A stretch of DNA of 64,000 nt from an uncultured Muribaculaceae bacterium (GCA_910586995.1 CAJUKZ010000011.1:3599-67598); one strand, 5' to 3'; shown: positions 9,474 through 19,027, counted from the first letter of the stretch. Notes: generated by a model from the letters alone, not told the origin. Numbers and translations: made by a program.

Positions 9474-9985
9474 CAAAATCTCCAGCCAAGACAAATGCCG
9501 CGCGTCTTCTCGACCGAGCCGGCATAGCTTATGAACTGATTCCTTATGAAGTAGACGAGAACGATCTTGCCGCTACCCACGTGGCCGAAAGTCTCGGAGA
9601 GGATATAAGCAGGGTGTTCAAGACCATTGTCCTGCGCATAGAGCCAGGCAACGGTCATATAGTTTGTGTTCTGCCCGGCGATTGCGAGGTAGACTTGAAG
9701 AAAGCTGCCAAAGTGGCGTCCGCCAAGAAAGTAGAGCCGGTGAAAGTGAGTGAACTGCTTGGCCTCACAGGTTATATCCGCGGGGGATGTTCGCCGGTGG
9801 GCATGAAGAAGCCTTTTCCGGTTATATTCCATTCCACTGCGCCGGAGTATGATTTCATATATGTGAGTGCGGGCCAGCGTGGATTGCAGATCAAAGTAGA
9901 TCCGAAGAATCTTATAGCATATACGAAAGCGGCGGTTGCCGATATAACCTCAGAATCTTGCCAGGATGATCAACAGCATTGGTAA
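9470..9985 (+). CDS. ybaK: YbaK/EbsC-type Cys-tRNA(Pro) deacylase
   Basis: 171 residues from ATG 9470, chosen because it overlaps the lysA stop as ATGA; an upstream in-frame start at 9437 would lie inside lysA. Matches the YbaK/ProX editing-domain family: the N-terminal TNAARLLDRAGIAYEL, Lys in RVFKTIVL, and GYIRGGCSPVGMKK. These free-standing enzymes hydrolyse misacylated Cys-tRNA(Pro) or related mischarged tRNAs, protecting translation accuracy. Its last 20 bases overlap aroC. The link with its lysine/aromatic-biosynthesis neighbours looks like simple operon packing rather than shared function. Confidence 0.88.
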   Translation: MTKSPAKTNAARLLDRAGIAYELIPYEVDENDLAATHVAESLGEDISRVFKTIVLRIEPGNGHIVCVLPGDCEVDLKKAAKVASAKKVEPVKVSELLGLTGYIRGGCSPVGMKKPFPVIFHSTAPEYDFIYVSAGQRGLQIKVDPKNLIAYTKAAVADITSESCQDDQQHW

Positions 9986-11045
9986 TATCTATCGGCTTAC
10001 ATCTTTTGGAGAAAGCCACGGCCCGGCGATAGGTGGGGTGATCGACGGAGTGCCTTCTGGTCTGGTTATCGACACTGAAGCTCTCCAGACAGAACTGGAC
10101 CGCAGACGTCCCGGAACTTCCGACGTCAGCTCTCGTCGCAGCGAGCCAGACAAGGTCCGTTTGCTATCAGGAATATACAAAGGTGTTACCACCGGTTCTC
10201 CCATCGGGTTTATTATAGAGAATACAGATGCGCGGCCGTCCGACTATGCGGATATAAGAGATGCATTCCGGCCAAATCATGCCGACTATACATATTATGC
10301 CAAGTTCGGGCATCGCGATCCAAATGGAGGCGGACGTGCTTCGGCTCGCGAGACCGCAGCGAGGGTTGTGGCCGGAGCAGTGGCCTTGCAGGCGCTTGCT
10401 GCTGTGGGCATTCGTGTCGATGCATATGCTTCTGCGATCGGATATGTTGGCTGTAATGCAGATTACAATAGTTTTGACCTTGCGAAAGTGTGGGATTCTC
10501 CGGTGAGATGTCCTGACGAAGATATATCCGCAGCTATGCGTCAGGCTATAATTGATGCTGCCTCTGAAGGAGATTCGCTCGGAGGTATTGTTACTTGCAT
10601 CGTACGCGGAGCACCTGCCGGACTTGGCGAGCCTGTGTTTTCCCGACTTGAATCCATGCTCGGAGCGGCTATGCTCAGCATACCTGCTGCAAAAGGGTTC
10701 GATGTAGGCTTAGGGGTTGACAGCGCAACTGCACGCGGATCGCAGGTGCGCGATATTTTCTGCGTGACTGAGGACTCGCGTATATCGACAGACAGCAATT
10801 GGTCGGGAGGAATTCAAGGTGGTATCTCCAATGGCAACGACATAGTGATGCGGGTGTTTTTCAAGCCTACACCTACAGTGATGCAGCCATATACAACTGT
10901 CGATTCTTCAATGCGGACGGTAAGTGTACGGCCCAAAGGCAGGCATGATCCTTGCGTAGTGCCAAGGGCTGTGCAGGTGGTGAGATCTATGGCTGCTATT
11001 ACAATGTTTGACGCCCTGCTGCTTGATAGGTGCAGGAGAATGTGA
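9966..11045 (+). CDS. aroC: Chorismate synthase
   Basis: 359 residues. Catalyses the FMNH2-dependent anti-1,4 elimination of phosphate from EPSP to give chorismate, last step of the shikimate pathway. Signatures: GESHGPAIGGVIDG at the N-terminus, the RRPGTSDVSSRRSEPDKV block, GGGRASARETAARV, and the C-terminal RPKGRHDPC. Length is normal. It overlaps the upstream deacylase by 20 bases and stops five bases before the next ATG. The other aromatic gene in the window, the DAHP synthase-chorismate mutase fusion at 37220, is 26 kb away. Confidence 0.95.
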   Translation: MINSIGNIYRLTSFGESHGPAIGGVIDGVPSGLVIDTEALQTELDRRRPGTSDVSSRRSEPDKVRLLSGIYKGVTTGSPIGFIIENTDARPSDYADIRDAFRPNHADYTYYAKFGHRDPNGGGRASARETAARVVAGAVALQALAAVGIRVDAYASAIGYVGCNADYNSFDLAKVWDSPVRCPDEDISAAMRQAIIDAASEGDSLGGIVTCIVRGAPAGLGEPVFSRLESMLGAAMLSIPAAKGFDVGLGVDSATARGSQVRDIFCVTEDSRISTDSNWSGGIQGGISNGNDIVMRVFFKPTPTVMQPYTTVDSSMRTVSVRPKGRHDPCVVPRAVQVVRSMAAITMFDALLLDRCRRM

Positions 11046-11050
11046 CGGTT

Positions 11051-11950
11051 ATGAGTAATCCGTATTATCGGGAATATTCCGATTTTCTTGCCGAGGTATT
11101 TCCCGGAGGCAAGGTGCAGAAACTTTCTATAAATGCCGGGTTTTCGTGCCCTAACCGCGACGGTTCCAAGGGCTATGGAGGCTGTGTGTACTGCAATAAC
11201 CACTCTTTCAGCCCGGAATATACGGCTACTACTCCAGGCGATGTAGCAGAACAGCTTGAGCGGGGGCGTGGATTTTTTGCACGCAAGTATAGCAACATGC
11301 GCTATCTGGCATACTTTCAGTCGTATACAGGTACGTATTCCGATATTGACCGTCTGATGCCGCTCTACGAAGCAGCCATTGCGCCTGACGATGTGGTGGG
11401 GCTTGTGATAGGTACACGTCCCGACTGCATGCCCGATGCTCTGCTCAGTGAACTCGTGAGGCTCAACCGGACCAAGACCGTTATGATAGAGTATGGTGTG
11501 GAGTCGTCGCATGATTCCACCCTGCGCCTTATCAACCGCTGCCATACATGGGCCGAGAGTGCGGATGCCTTGAGCCGCACATTAGATGCAGGGCTATATA
11601 CCGGCGCACATTTGATAATGGGCTTGCCCGGCGAGACTGAAGACATGATGATGGAGACGGTCGAACGCATGGCCCTCCTGCATCCGCATCTCCTTAAATT
11701 CCACCAATTGCAGATTCTTCGCGGCACACGTCTGGCCGCGCAGGCAGATTCAATACCGGTCTTCACACTCGACGAATATCTCGATCTGTGTGTACGGATA
11801 GTGCGACGGTTGGGCGACACCGGAATATGTATTGATCGCTTTGCAGCTTCGTCGCCCAGCGCAATGCTTATAGCACCACGCTGGGGACTTAAAAACTACG
11901 AATTCACCAATTTGCTACATCGCAGGCTGCAGTTATTGCGCGAATTATAA
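11051..11950 (+). CDS. TIGR01212-family radical SAM protein
   Basis: 299 residues from ATG 11051, five bases after aroC; an alternative start at 11030 would overlap aroC. The iron-sulfur cluster cysteines are in CPNRDGSKGYGGCVYC (Cys33, Cys45, Cys48), spaced CX11CX2C rather than the standard CX3CX2C; this spacing and the NRDG sequence identify the YhcC/TIGR01212 subfamily. Substrate is not established here. Downstream motifs GTRPDCMP, EYGVESSHD and AHLIMGLPGE agree with a complete TIM barrel. Its final codons overlap those of the convergent LRR lipoprotein gene by six bases. Confidence 0.88.
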   Translation: MSNPYYREYSDFLAEVFPGGKVQKLSINAGFSCPNRDGSKGYGGCVYCNNHSFSPEYTATTPGDVAEQLERGRGFFARKYSNMRYLAYFQSYTGTYSDIDRLMPLYEAAIAPDDVVGLVIGTRPDCMPDALLSELVRLNRTKTVMIEYGVESSHDSTLRLINRCHTWAESADALSRTLDAGLYTGAHLIMGLPGETEDMMMETVERMALLHPHLLKFHQLQILRGTRLAAQADSIPVFTLDEYLDLCVRIVRRLGDTGICIDRFAASSPSAMLIAPRWGLKNYEFTNLLHRRLQLLREL

Positions 11951-13156
11951 CGCTTTGTAATTTGAGAATCTGCTCCAGCCGGTAGCTTTCTTATATTTTG
12001 CGATACTACCCTCTGGTACGTACACAGTGACATCCGTAGGGGTAAGTTCTGACGGTTGATTGACCAATTCGAATGCTGATGCCGGATATTCATGGAAATG
12101 ATCTTTGTCGAGAAAGCCTGTTTCCACAACTGGAGGATTAGGATTGCTGCAATATATTGCTTGAAGATTATTCAATGCAAACAGGCTACCCATATCCAAT
12201 TGCTTAAGAGATTCAGGCAATCTTACAATCTTAGCGCAGGAATTGAAAAAAGCAAGTTCCCTGATTCGTTCGACTCCCTCGCTTACTATAATCTCGGATG
12301 CGCTGGTTCGGCTGAATGCCATTTTTTCGATCGTCTTGACCGTTGACGGTATCACGAGTTTGCCTAAATCATTTGCATCCGATGCGTAAAATCCTATTGA
12401 ACATTCGCTACGGAATGCCGCTGTCTGAATTTCTTCGACTCCTTCGGGGATTATAAAATTGCCCAGACTCAGCATGTTGTTTTCGAAACAATAGCTGCCC
12501 GCCTTTCGTAATGAGCCGGGTAATTCGAGTTTAGTGACAGCAATAGCGCAAAACGCTCTTTCTCCTATTTCTTCTGTGTCTTTGGGCAGACGTATATTCA
12601 AGATCGGTACGGATAGAACACTTACGAACACGGGGGGCGATATAGGCTCTGTTCCCGGATTATCCCTGCTCTTTGAGAGATAATCATAATCGTAAGTTTT
12701 AAAGAATGCCCTATCCGGGATCACATTGTTCTCAAAACTCGCATTATGCATGTCGAGCATTATAAGGTAGTGGTTAGCTGCACAATCTCGGATGTATTGC
12801 GCATCATCGATATTCATCGGACCTGATATTGTCAGGGCATCCATGCCTTCTGTCTTTCCTTCCAGTTCCATCTCCAATGTTCCCGCTTGTCGGAGCACAA
12901 CGCTTACAGGATTGTCCGGCGCCTTTTTCGATAGGGCGATAATAATTGGAGAACATTCCTCATGGTAGCGCAGATCTACAAAGTCTCCATTTAATATAAG
13001 ACCTGAGGAATGCAACAGTTTAGGCTCATCCGGATTTTCATAGAATGGAGGATCTCCTCCGCAGGGTTCATCAGAGTCTGAATCATTACATCCGTACAAA
13101 CCGGTAGCAAGTACGGTAAGCATCGCAGTAATGCTGATTTTAAAGAATTGTTTCAT
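11945..13156 (-). CDS. Leucine-rich-repeat (BspA-like) surface lipoprotein, cassette 1
   Basis: 403 residues from ATG 13156 (an ATG four codons upstream is possible but overlaps the peptidase stop). Signal peptide with lipobox and Cys23 (ATGLYGC). After about 190 residues without a clear family comes an LRR_5/BspA-type region with phrases such as LPKDTEEIGERAFC, IPEGVEEIQTAAF, IPSTVKTIEKMAF and SEGVERIRELAF, ending in the usual VTVYVPEGS...Y closing unit. BspA-type LRR proteins of Bacteroidetes are generally exposed binding proteins. It follows the peptidase gene at 13165 on the same strand with an eight-base gap, and a paralogue at 41850 has the same arrangement. Its ligand is unknown; binding to or protection from its partner peptidase is one possibility. 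Confidence 0.82.
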   Translation of the reverse strand: MKQFFKISITAMLTVLATGLYGCNDSDSDEPCGGDPPFYENPDEPKLLHSSGLILNGDFVDLRYHEECSPIIIALSKKAPDNPVSVVLRQAGTLEMELEGKTEGMDALTISGPMNIDDAQYIRDCAANHYLIMLDMHNASFENNVIPDRAFFKTYDYDYLSKSRDNPGTEPISPPVFVSVLSVPILNIRLPKDTEEIGERAFCAIAVTKLELPGSLRKAGSYCFENNMLSLGNFIIPEGVEEIQTAAFRSECSIGFYASDANDLGKLVIPSTVKTIEKMAFSRTSASEIIVSEGVERIRELAFFNSCAKIVRLPESLKQLDMGSLFALNNLQAIYCSNPNPPVVETGFLDKDHFHEYPASAFELVNQPSELTPTDVTVYVPEGSIAKYKKATGWSRFSNYKAL

Positions 13157-13164
13157 GGCTAATA

Positions 13165-15765
13165 TCATTTTGTGAATTTATAAGTGTTGATTACTTCTCC
13201 ATCTAATGTGCATGAAAGTACATATATTCCTGTAGACAGGTTATCTGTATCTATGTGTATGTTTTTCTCATCAATAGATAAGTCTTTAGTATATACAATA
13301 CGTCCGGTTGATAAAGATGCTAATGTTAAGCAGTATCCTGAAACCGGGGTATCCTGCATTACTATATCAATGCCTTTGGCTGCATTTTCGTCTAAAGAAA
13401 GATATTTTATGCCAAATTCTAAAGAGATGTTTACTTCACTGTCCATAAGTTCACCCTCTGGTGTAATGGCTACAATTCTATAGGTGTCGTTGCCGGAAGC
13501 AGGAGTTACTTTTAGTGTCGAGTTTGTTGATGCTTTCTGATTTTTTGAATTGTACCATGTAGGGATTAAAGGAAAGTCCGGATCCGGATTTATAGTACCT
13601 ATGCCGCCTTCCCATATTAAAGAATCTACAGGGATTGCTGTAAAGGTTTTATGAGGAGTGGTAAGGTCAATAGTTTGTCCACCAACGATGTTGTTGTTTT
13701 CGTCAGTCATTACAAAGTCAATGATATGCCTCTCCTCATTTTTTGGAGCGTCGAAAAAATCAAAAAATAATGATATTCGTCCTACTGCATAAGGATTCAT
13801 ACTGATTTGATTATAACTGCTTGTCGCTTCTAACATCTGTGTTGAATTAGGACTGTAGTTGTTATCTACAATGGCGGAGCCGTGTTTTCCTCCTCTAAGC
13901 CAAGATTGATATGCCGTTGAAGACATATCTGTAATTACATTTGCATATTTAAATATATCTTTTGATGATTCATCTCTCCAGTTGAAGCGGAGATTGTATT
14001 TTTTACTTTCGTTAGTCGGATTATATATAAACATTGATGTTGCCCTTATTGTATCTGCATTATCAATTACAGAATATGTAGATTGTGCCGTACCAGAGAA
14101 CTTACTTACCATGAAAGAATGGTCAAGATCCATGTTTTTTTCATCAACCAATGCTGCAAAAATTGTAAATTGGTGATGTTCGGGATGTGTAGTTCCTTTA
14201 GTCAATTCCTTAGGTATGTTTAACCATGTAGAGAAAACTTTTGATTGATTTGGTTCAATATCTGTTATTTTTATATCTGCGATATGTCCGCCAGTAGGTT
14301 CATCCAGATATTTCCCATTTATGAAAGTATATTGATTTACCATTGATGAAGCCTGAGCCCAATATAATCTTAACGTTTTTCCTGATTCATATTTTATATC
14401 GCCGTCATTTCTTACCCTTACATTAACACATGCACGGTTTGTCCCATAACTTTGTCTAATATATTGTGGCTGCTCTTTTCCGTCACATCCATTCCGTAGC
14501 CATATATCAGGACTATTCCAAAATATACCGTTATTAAGAAGTTCTTCATTTGGCGCTTGTCTTATTATGAGATCAGATATAACTCTATTTATAGCCAATA
14601 GTTCAGCAAGTCCATCAGGTGAGGACTGCATATATGGATTCATTTTTGTTTGTTGTACGCCAAAGGTTCTGTCTTTTAAGTTCTCGTAAGCAAAGTTAAA
14701 AGCTTCTGATATTGAAATATATGAGTCATTATTGAGGTCTGCATTAACCTTTTTTCCATTATCATAGTCTTGTCCATTTAGAGCTGCTGTAATACAGCGC
14801 ATAAAATAAGTTAATCTATATTTATGACCATATGCAGGCCCATCGGATGATGCAAGTACAACGCATCCGGGATAATTAAGTTGTTCTGCAAAATGTTTTG
14901 AATGACATCCGCCTAAGATTATAATTACATTTGTGTGATTATCCAAAAACGGTTTTATCCAAGGTAGTAGATCATCAGCATATAGGTCTTGTTGATGGAT
15001 GGATAATCCACAACCGCGGCTGTCAGGAACTTTGCCATGAGATGATATGAAAATTATTAGATTGTCATTTGCTTGGACTTTTGTTTGTAGTAATTCTAAG
15101 TACTTTTTTATATTGTTATATGTTGTATTATCGTCTACATTCTTGCCTCCTCCAAGATTTTTAGGATATAATTTCTTGTCAACAGGGTCATAAGTACGAC
15201 ATTGCTGTAAAAGAGAATATATATTATCATATGGTACACCATAGCGTTTTGTCAATGTTTGATAAAAAAAACGACAGTCATAGTCAAATCTATCAGATTC
15301 TTCGTCTGGCATAGCCTTACCGCCAACGATAAGTGAATATGTTCGCTTTGCTGAAATGCTATTTTCTCCGCGAGAAATATTAGAATTATCTAAAATAAAG
15401 TCAGTATTAAAATCATCATCATCTCTTTTTTTTACATTGTATGGTATGTAATTGTAATCTTCAGGAGGTGAAGATAAAAGCATCTGCTTAATTTGAGGAT
15501 TTTGATCAGATGTATTTTTTGGATAGGTTACTACATAACAGTCATGCTCCCAAAGGGCATATGGAACTGCGTCTATAAAGAATAACCATTCATCATTTTC
15601 TATATTGTCTTTAGGACTAATTATATAATAATCCACATCCTTATTCTCAAACAATTTAGATATTTGTCCGAAGGCTTGCTGTTGAGTGATTTCATTTGCC
15701 GAAATATTACTCGAATACAATAAAGTTAAAAAAAACAAGAATAATAAACTAAACGGTTGTTTCAT
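13165..15765 (-). CDS. Secreted caspase/legumain-like (clan CD) cysteine peptidase with C-terminal sorting domain, cassette 1
   Basis: 866 residues. Signal peptide (about residues 1-23), then a conserved ITQQQAF prodomain-like block, then a peptidase core: TLTKRYGVP (170-178), FISSHG with probable catalytic His243, and ILGGCHS with probable catalytic Cys287, the His-Gly/Cys-His-Ser arrangement of clan CD (C13/C14-like) enzymes. An EF-hand-like loop follows (Asp343, Asn345, Asp347, Ser351, Glu354). The middle contains CARDB-like beta domains (VRVRNDGD). The last 50 residues (STGIYVLSCTLDGE, ending KFTK) resemble a type A T9SS sorting domain. Markedly A+T-richer than neighbouring genes. Substrate unknown. 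First gene of a pair with the LRR lipoprotein. Confidence 0.82.
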   Translation of the reverse strand: MKQPFSLLFLFFLTLLYSSNISANEITQQQAFGQISKLFENKDVDYYIISPKDNIENDEWLFFIDAVPYALWEHDCYVVTYPKNTSDQNPQIKQMLLSSPPEDYNYIPYNVKKRDDDDFNTDFILDNSNISRGENSISAKRTYSLIVGGKAMPDEESDRFDYDCRFFYQTLTKRYGVPYDNIYSLLQQCRTYDPVDKKLYPKNLGGGKNVDDNTTYNNIKKYLELLQTKVQANDNLIIFISSHGKVPDSRGCGLSIHQQDLYADDLLPWIKPFLDNHTNVIIILGGCHSKHFAEQLNYPGCVVLASSDGPAYGHKYRLTYFMRCITAALNGQDYDNGKKVNADLNNDSYISISEAFNFAYENLKDRTFGVQQTKMNPYMQSSPDGLAELLAINRVISDLIIRQAPNEELLNNGIFWNSPDIWLRNGCDGKEQPQYIRQSYGTNRACVNVRVRNDGDIKYESGKTLRLYWAQASSMVNQYTFINGKYLDEPTGGHIADIKITDIEPNQSKVFSTWLNIPKELTKGTTHPEHHQFTIFAALVDEKNMDLDHSFMVSKFSGTAQSTYSVIDNADTIRATSMFIYNPTNESKKYNLRFNWRDESSKDIFKYANVITDMSSTAYQSWLRGGKHGSAIVDNNYSPNSTQMLEATSSYNQISMNPYAVGRISLFFDFFDAPKNEERHIIDFVMTDENNNIVGGQTIDLTTPHKTFTAIPVDSLIWEGGIGTINPDPDFPLIPTWYNSKNQKASTNSTLKVTPASGNDTYRIVAITPEGELMDSEVNISLEFGIKYLSLDENAAKGIDIVMQDTPVSGYCLTLASLSTGRIVYTKDLSIDEKNIHIDTDNLSTGIYVLSCTLDGEVINTYKFTK

Positions 15766-15960
15766 AAATACTTAATATTTAAGGCTAATAACATTCAGGT
15801 TGATAATTATGCTAAAGTTACATCTGCACGATAAAGATATACAAAAAAATGGAATAAGTCAATATATATCAAAAAAATATTCCGGTTTGAAGACGAACAG
15901 CGGCTTTAATATAAAATTAATATAAAATCATTAGGGAATGTGATGCTGATAACAGAAAGT

Positions 15961-16019
15961 ATACGAATATAAAAAAGGTATTACCCATGTAGCGGGTAAT
16001 ACCTTTTTTATATTTGTAT
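15961..16019. terminator. Strong bidirectional hairpin between korB and peptidase cassette 1
   Basis: A perfect 16-bp stem (15971-15986 with 15994-16009, seven-base loop) extends with mostly A-T pairs out to 15961/16019. A6 and T6 tracts lie at the two stem edges. It sits just after the korB stop (16033), so it should end the kor transcript and insulate the peptidase gene that starts at 15765. Confidence 0.85.
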
Positions 16020-16032
16020 GAATAAATTCAGC

Positions 16033-17052
16033 CTACTTCACTTCCCAGGTTTCTCCGGCGAGGATCATTGATCGCAGGGAGTCGAAGCCTTTGCGGGCGC
16101 GGACACTCTCGACCTGGGCGCTCACTTCGTCGTTGTAGGTAGGAGCTTCCACGTCGCGTATCACACCAATTGCAAGCGGCAGTTCCTTACCATCCATCAT
16201 GGCAAGTTGCTGATGCAGGAAGTTGCTCTGGCAATGGGCGTCGTGCACGAGTACATCGTCGATAGTGTAGCCGTCCTTGCCTATCTCCACGGCTTTGAGC
16301 AGGAAGCCGTCCTGCACAAGACCTTTTTCGGAGTTCTTGCCGAAAACCATCTTTTCGCCGTGGCGCAGGTGTATGGTGCGATCGGCGCGGAATTCGCGGT
16401 CGGTGATGGCATTATGTATGCCGTTGTTGAAGATCACGCAGTTCTGCAGTATCTCGGTTACGGATGCACCCTTGTGGCGTGCGGCGGCCACAAGCACTTC
16501 CTGCGATGTGGCGAGTTCTACGTCGATCGAACGGCCGAAGAAGTTGCCACGCGCGCCGAAGACGAGTTCGGCCGGGATGAAGGGGTCTTCGGTAGTGCCG
16601 TAGGGCGACGACTTGGACACGAATCCGCGGTCTGATGTGGGAGAGTACTGTCCTTTGGTGAGACCGTAGATCTTGTTATTGAACAATATGATGTTTATGT
16701 CTATATTGCGTCTTACGGCATGGATGAAATGGTTTCCTCCGATGGCCAGTCCGTCGCCGTCGCCGGAGATCTGCCATACGGTCATCTCGGGGTTTGCGAC
16801 TTTAAAGCCAGTGGCGATTGCTGCCGCACGTCCGTGGATGGTATGGAATCCGTATGTGTTCATATAATACGGCAGACGTGAGGAGCAGCCGATGCCGGAG
16901 ATCACTGCAGTCATGTGAGGAGGGACTCCGAGGGTTGCCATAGCCTTGTGGAGAGTGTTGAGGATGGCGTGGTCGCCGCAGCCGGGACACCAGCGTACGC
17001 TTTGGTCGCTTTTATAGTCGGCGGGAGTGAATGTGTCGGTGATGTGTTCCAT
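16033..17052 (-). CDS. korB: 2-oxoacid (2-oxoglutarate):ferredoxin oxidoreductase, beta subunit
   Basis: 339 residues. The thiamine-diphosphate subunit of a KOR-type enzyme that decarboxylates 2-oxoglutarate to succinyl-CoA and reduces ferredoxin, or works in reverse. Visible are CPGCGD (22-27), GIGCSSR, HGRAAAIATG, the ThDP/Mg motif GDGD (97-100) ending at FNNKIYGLTKGQ. Length and the lack of a fused ferredoxin domain match the two-subunit bacterial type. It lies two bases downstream of korA. Which 2-oxoacid is used cannot be proven by sequence alone. Confidence 0.9.
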   Translation of the reverse strand: MEHITDTFTPADYKSDQSVRWCPGCGDHAILNTLHKAMATLGVPPHMTAVISGIGCSSRLPYYMNTYGFHTIHGRAAAIATGFKVANPEMTVWQISGDGDGLAIGGNHFIHAVRRNIDINIILFNNKIYGLTKGQYSPTSDRGFVSKSSPYGTTEDPFIPAELVFGARGNFFGRSIDVELATSQEVLVAAARHKGASVTEILQNCVIFNNGIHNAITDREFRADRTIHLRHGEKMVFGKNSEKGLVQDGFLLKAVEIGKDGYTIDDVLVHDAHCQSNFLHQQLAMMDGKELPLAIGVIRDVEAPTYNDEVSAQVESVRARKGFDSLRSMILAGETWEVK

Positions 17053-17054
17053 GA

Positions 17055-18905
17055 TTATTCCTCGTTGATTTTGTTGACGCCTTCCACGATTTCCTGTACG
17101 AGGAAGGGCTGACCCTGAATTTTATTGATTCGCCGTATGTCCACGTCGGGGAATTTGGCCTGCAGATAGTCGGCGAACTGACCTGTGTTGAGTTCGGCTA
17201 CGATAACACGCTTGTAGCGGCGCAGCAGGTCGCCTGTATTTGCCGGGAGCGGGTTGATGTAGCGGAAGTGGGCGAATGCCACAGGCTTGCCTTCGTCGTT
17301 GAGTTGCTGGGCTGCGGTGTAGAGATGTCCGTATGTGCCGCCCCATCCTACAAGGAGTGTGTCGGCGTCGGCACAGCCGCAGGCAATCTCAAGTGCAGGT
17401 ATGTCGTCGGCGATGCGTGCCACTTTCTCCTTGCGCAGGAGTACCATCTTCTCGTGGTTGACAGGATCGTTGGATAATGCTCCGCTTGCAGCGTCGCGTT
17501 CGAGTCCGCCAAGTCTGTGTGCCAGTCCGGGTGTGCCGGGTACAGCCCAATATCGGGCCTTTGTCTGTTCGTCGCGCATCACAGGCTGCCAGTTTGAGTT
17601 GGCGAGATTTTCCGGCACGAAGCGGGGTTTGATCTCAGGATATTCCGATGCCTCGGGGATGCGCCATGCGCTTGATCCGTTGCCGATGAATGCATCGGAT
17701 AGAAGTATTACCGGAGTCATGTGTTCGATGGCTATGCGGCTTGCCTCGAATGCCATAGTGAAGCAGTCGGTGGGCGAGCATGGCGCAACTACGGCAACAG
17801 GCGATTCACCGTTACGTCCGTATAGTGCCTGCATCAGGTCGGTCTGTTCGGTCTTGGTAGGCAGACCTGTGGACGGACCTCCGCGCTGCACGTCGATGAC
17901 AACCAGTGGCAATTCGGCCATGACAGCCAGTCCGATACCTTCGCTCTTGAGAGCAAGACCGGGGCCGGAAGTAGAGGTGGCGGCCAGACTGCCTGCGAAT
18001 GATGCGCCGATGGCGGAGCATACGCCGGCTATCTCGTCTTCCATCTGACAAGCCTTGACTCCGAGGTCCTTGCGCTTGGCGAGTTCGTGGAGGATATCGG
18101 TCGCAGGTGTGATGGGATATGATCCGAGGAACAGCGGACGTCCGGATTTTTCGGAAGCCATGATAAGTCCCCATGCAGTGGCCGTGTTTCCGTTGATGTC
18201 GGTATATACACCGGGACGCGGGTCTTCGGTGTCGATGCGGTAGGTGGGTACTGAAGCGTGTATGTTGGCCCCGTAGTTGTAGCCGGCTTCAAGCACTTTG
18301 GCGTTGGCTTCGTAGATTGCAGGCTTTTTTGCAAATTTGCCGTGAAGGTGACGCAGTGCTCCTTCGAGCGGTCTGTCGAAAAGCCAGCAGATGAGTCCGA
18401 GGGTGAATATGTTGCGGCATTTGAGTACTGCCTTGTTGTCGAGTCCGCTTTCGGCCAGCGCCGCTTTTGTCATGGATGTCACAGGAACTTCGACCACTGT
18501 GTCTGTGATTCCGAGTTCCTCGAACGGGTTCATGGTCTTGTAGAGCGCTTTTTTGAGGTCGGCTTCTTTGAAAGAGTCGATGTCGACGATGATCACACCG
18601 CCTTTGCGCAGGAATTTCACATTCTGCTTGAGTGCGGCGGGATTCATGGCCACGAGCACATCGGCGCTGTCGCCGGGTGTGTGTACGTTTTTTCCGGCGC
18701 TTACCTGGAAGCCCGATACTCCTCCGAGCGAGCCTTGCGGGGCACGGATCTCAGCCGGATAGTCAGGGAAAGTGCTCACCTGATTGCCTACTCCTGCCGA
18801 AACGTTGGTGAAGATGTTGCCTGCGAGCTGCATTCCGTCGCCGGAATCGCCCGAAAATCTCACGACCACTTTGTCGAGGACTTTTACATTGGCTTTTTCA
18901 TTCAT
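17055..18905 (-). CDS. korA: 2-oxoacid (2-oxoglutarate):ferredoxin oxidoreductase, fused gamma-alpha subunit
   Basis: 616 residues. The N-terminal 190 residues are the gamma domain (FSGDSGDGMQLAG at 18-30), fused to an alpha domain with GSYPITPATDILHEL and the EDEIAGVCSAIGASFAG segment, followed by the TSGPG and RGGPSTG motifs of the pyrimidine-binding domain. The fusion explains why no separate gamma gene is present; no delta (ferredoxin) gene lies nearby either. Together with korB it supplies reduced ferredoxin or succinyl-CoA in anaerobic metabolism. A long leader (about 105 bases) contains a palindrome described separately. Confidence 0.9.
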   Translation of the reverse strand: MNEKANVKVLDKVVVRFSGDSGDGMQLAGNIFTNVSAGVGNQVSTFPDYPAEIRAPQGSLGGVSGFQVSAGKNVHTPGDSADVLVAMNPAALKQNVKFLRKGGVIIVDIDSFKEADLKKALYKTMNPFEELGITDTVVEVPVTSMTKAALAESGLDNKAVLKCRNIFTLGLICWLFDRPLEGALRHLHGKFAKKPAIYEANAKVLEAGYNYGANIHASVPTYRIDTEDPRPGVYTDINGNTATAWGLIMASEKSGRPLFLGSYPITPATDILHELAKRKDLGVKACQMEDEIAGVCSAIGASFAGSLAATSTSGPGLALKSEGIGLAVMAELPLVVIDVQRGGPSTGLPTKTEQTDLMQALYGRNGESPVAVVAPCSPTDCFTMAFEASRIAIEHMTPVILLSDAFIGNGSSAWRIPEASEYPEIKPRFVPENLANSNWQPVMRDEQTKARYWAVPGTPGLAHRLGGLERDAASGALSNDPVNHEKMVLLRKEKVARIADDIPALEIACGCADADTLLVGWGGTYGHLYTAAQQLNDEGKPVAFAHFRYINPLPANTGDLLRRYKRVIVAELNTGQFADYLQAKFPDVDIRRINKIQGQPFLVQEIVEGVNKINEE

Positions 18906-18972
18906 GATTAGAAACTGGTGATGATTGGTGAAATCTTTTCAGGGATGTCAGAAGGTTAACGTGTCTGCTTGT

Positions 18973-18994
18973 CTTTGGGTGTGTACACGCAAAG
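18973..18994. promoter_or_regulatory. Imperfect palindrome in the korA leader
   Basis: Nine of eleven positions are symmetric in the 22 bases CTTTGGGTGT..ACACGCAAAG. It lies between the candidate korA -7 box (19020-19027) and the korA start, where a repressor or RNA-level regulator could act. No known regulator motif was recognised. Confidence 0.3.
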
Positions 18995-19019
18995 AGCGTG
19001 CCCTTGTCAGCAAACGCGA

Positions 19020-19027
19020 CAAAGGTA
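19020..19027 (-). promoter_or_regulatory. Candidate -7 box of korAB
   Basis: On the minus strand the sequence is TACCTTTG, a full match to TAnnTTTG. It predicts a start near 19013 and a leader of about 105 bases before korA. No convincing -33 TTTG. Confidence 0.4.
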
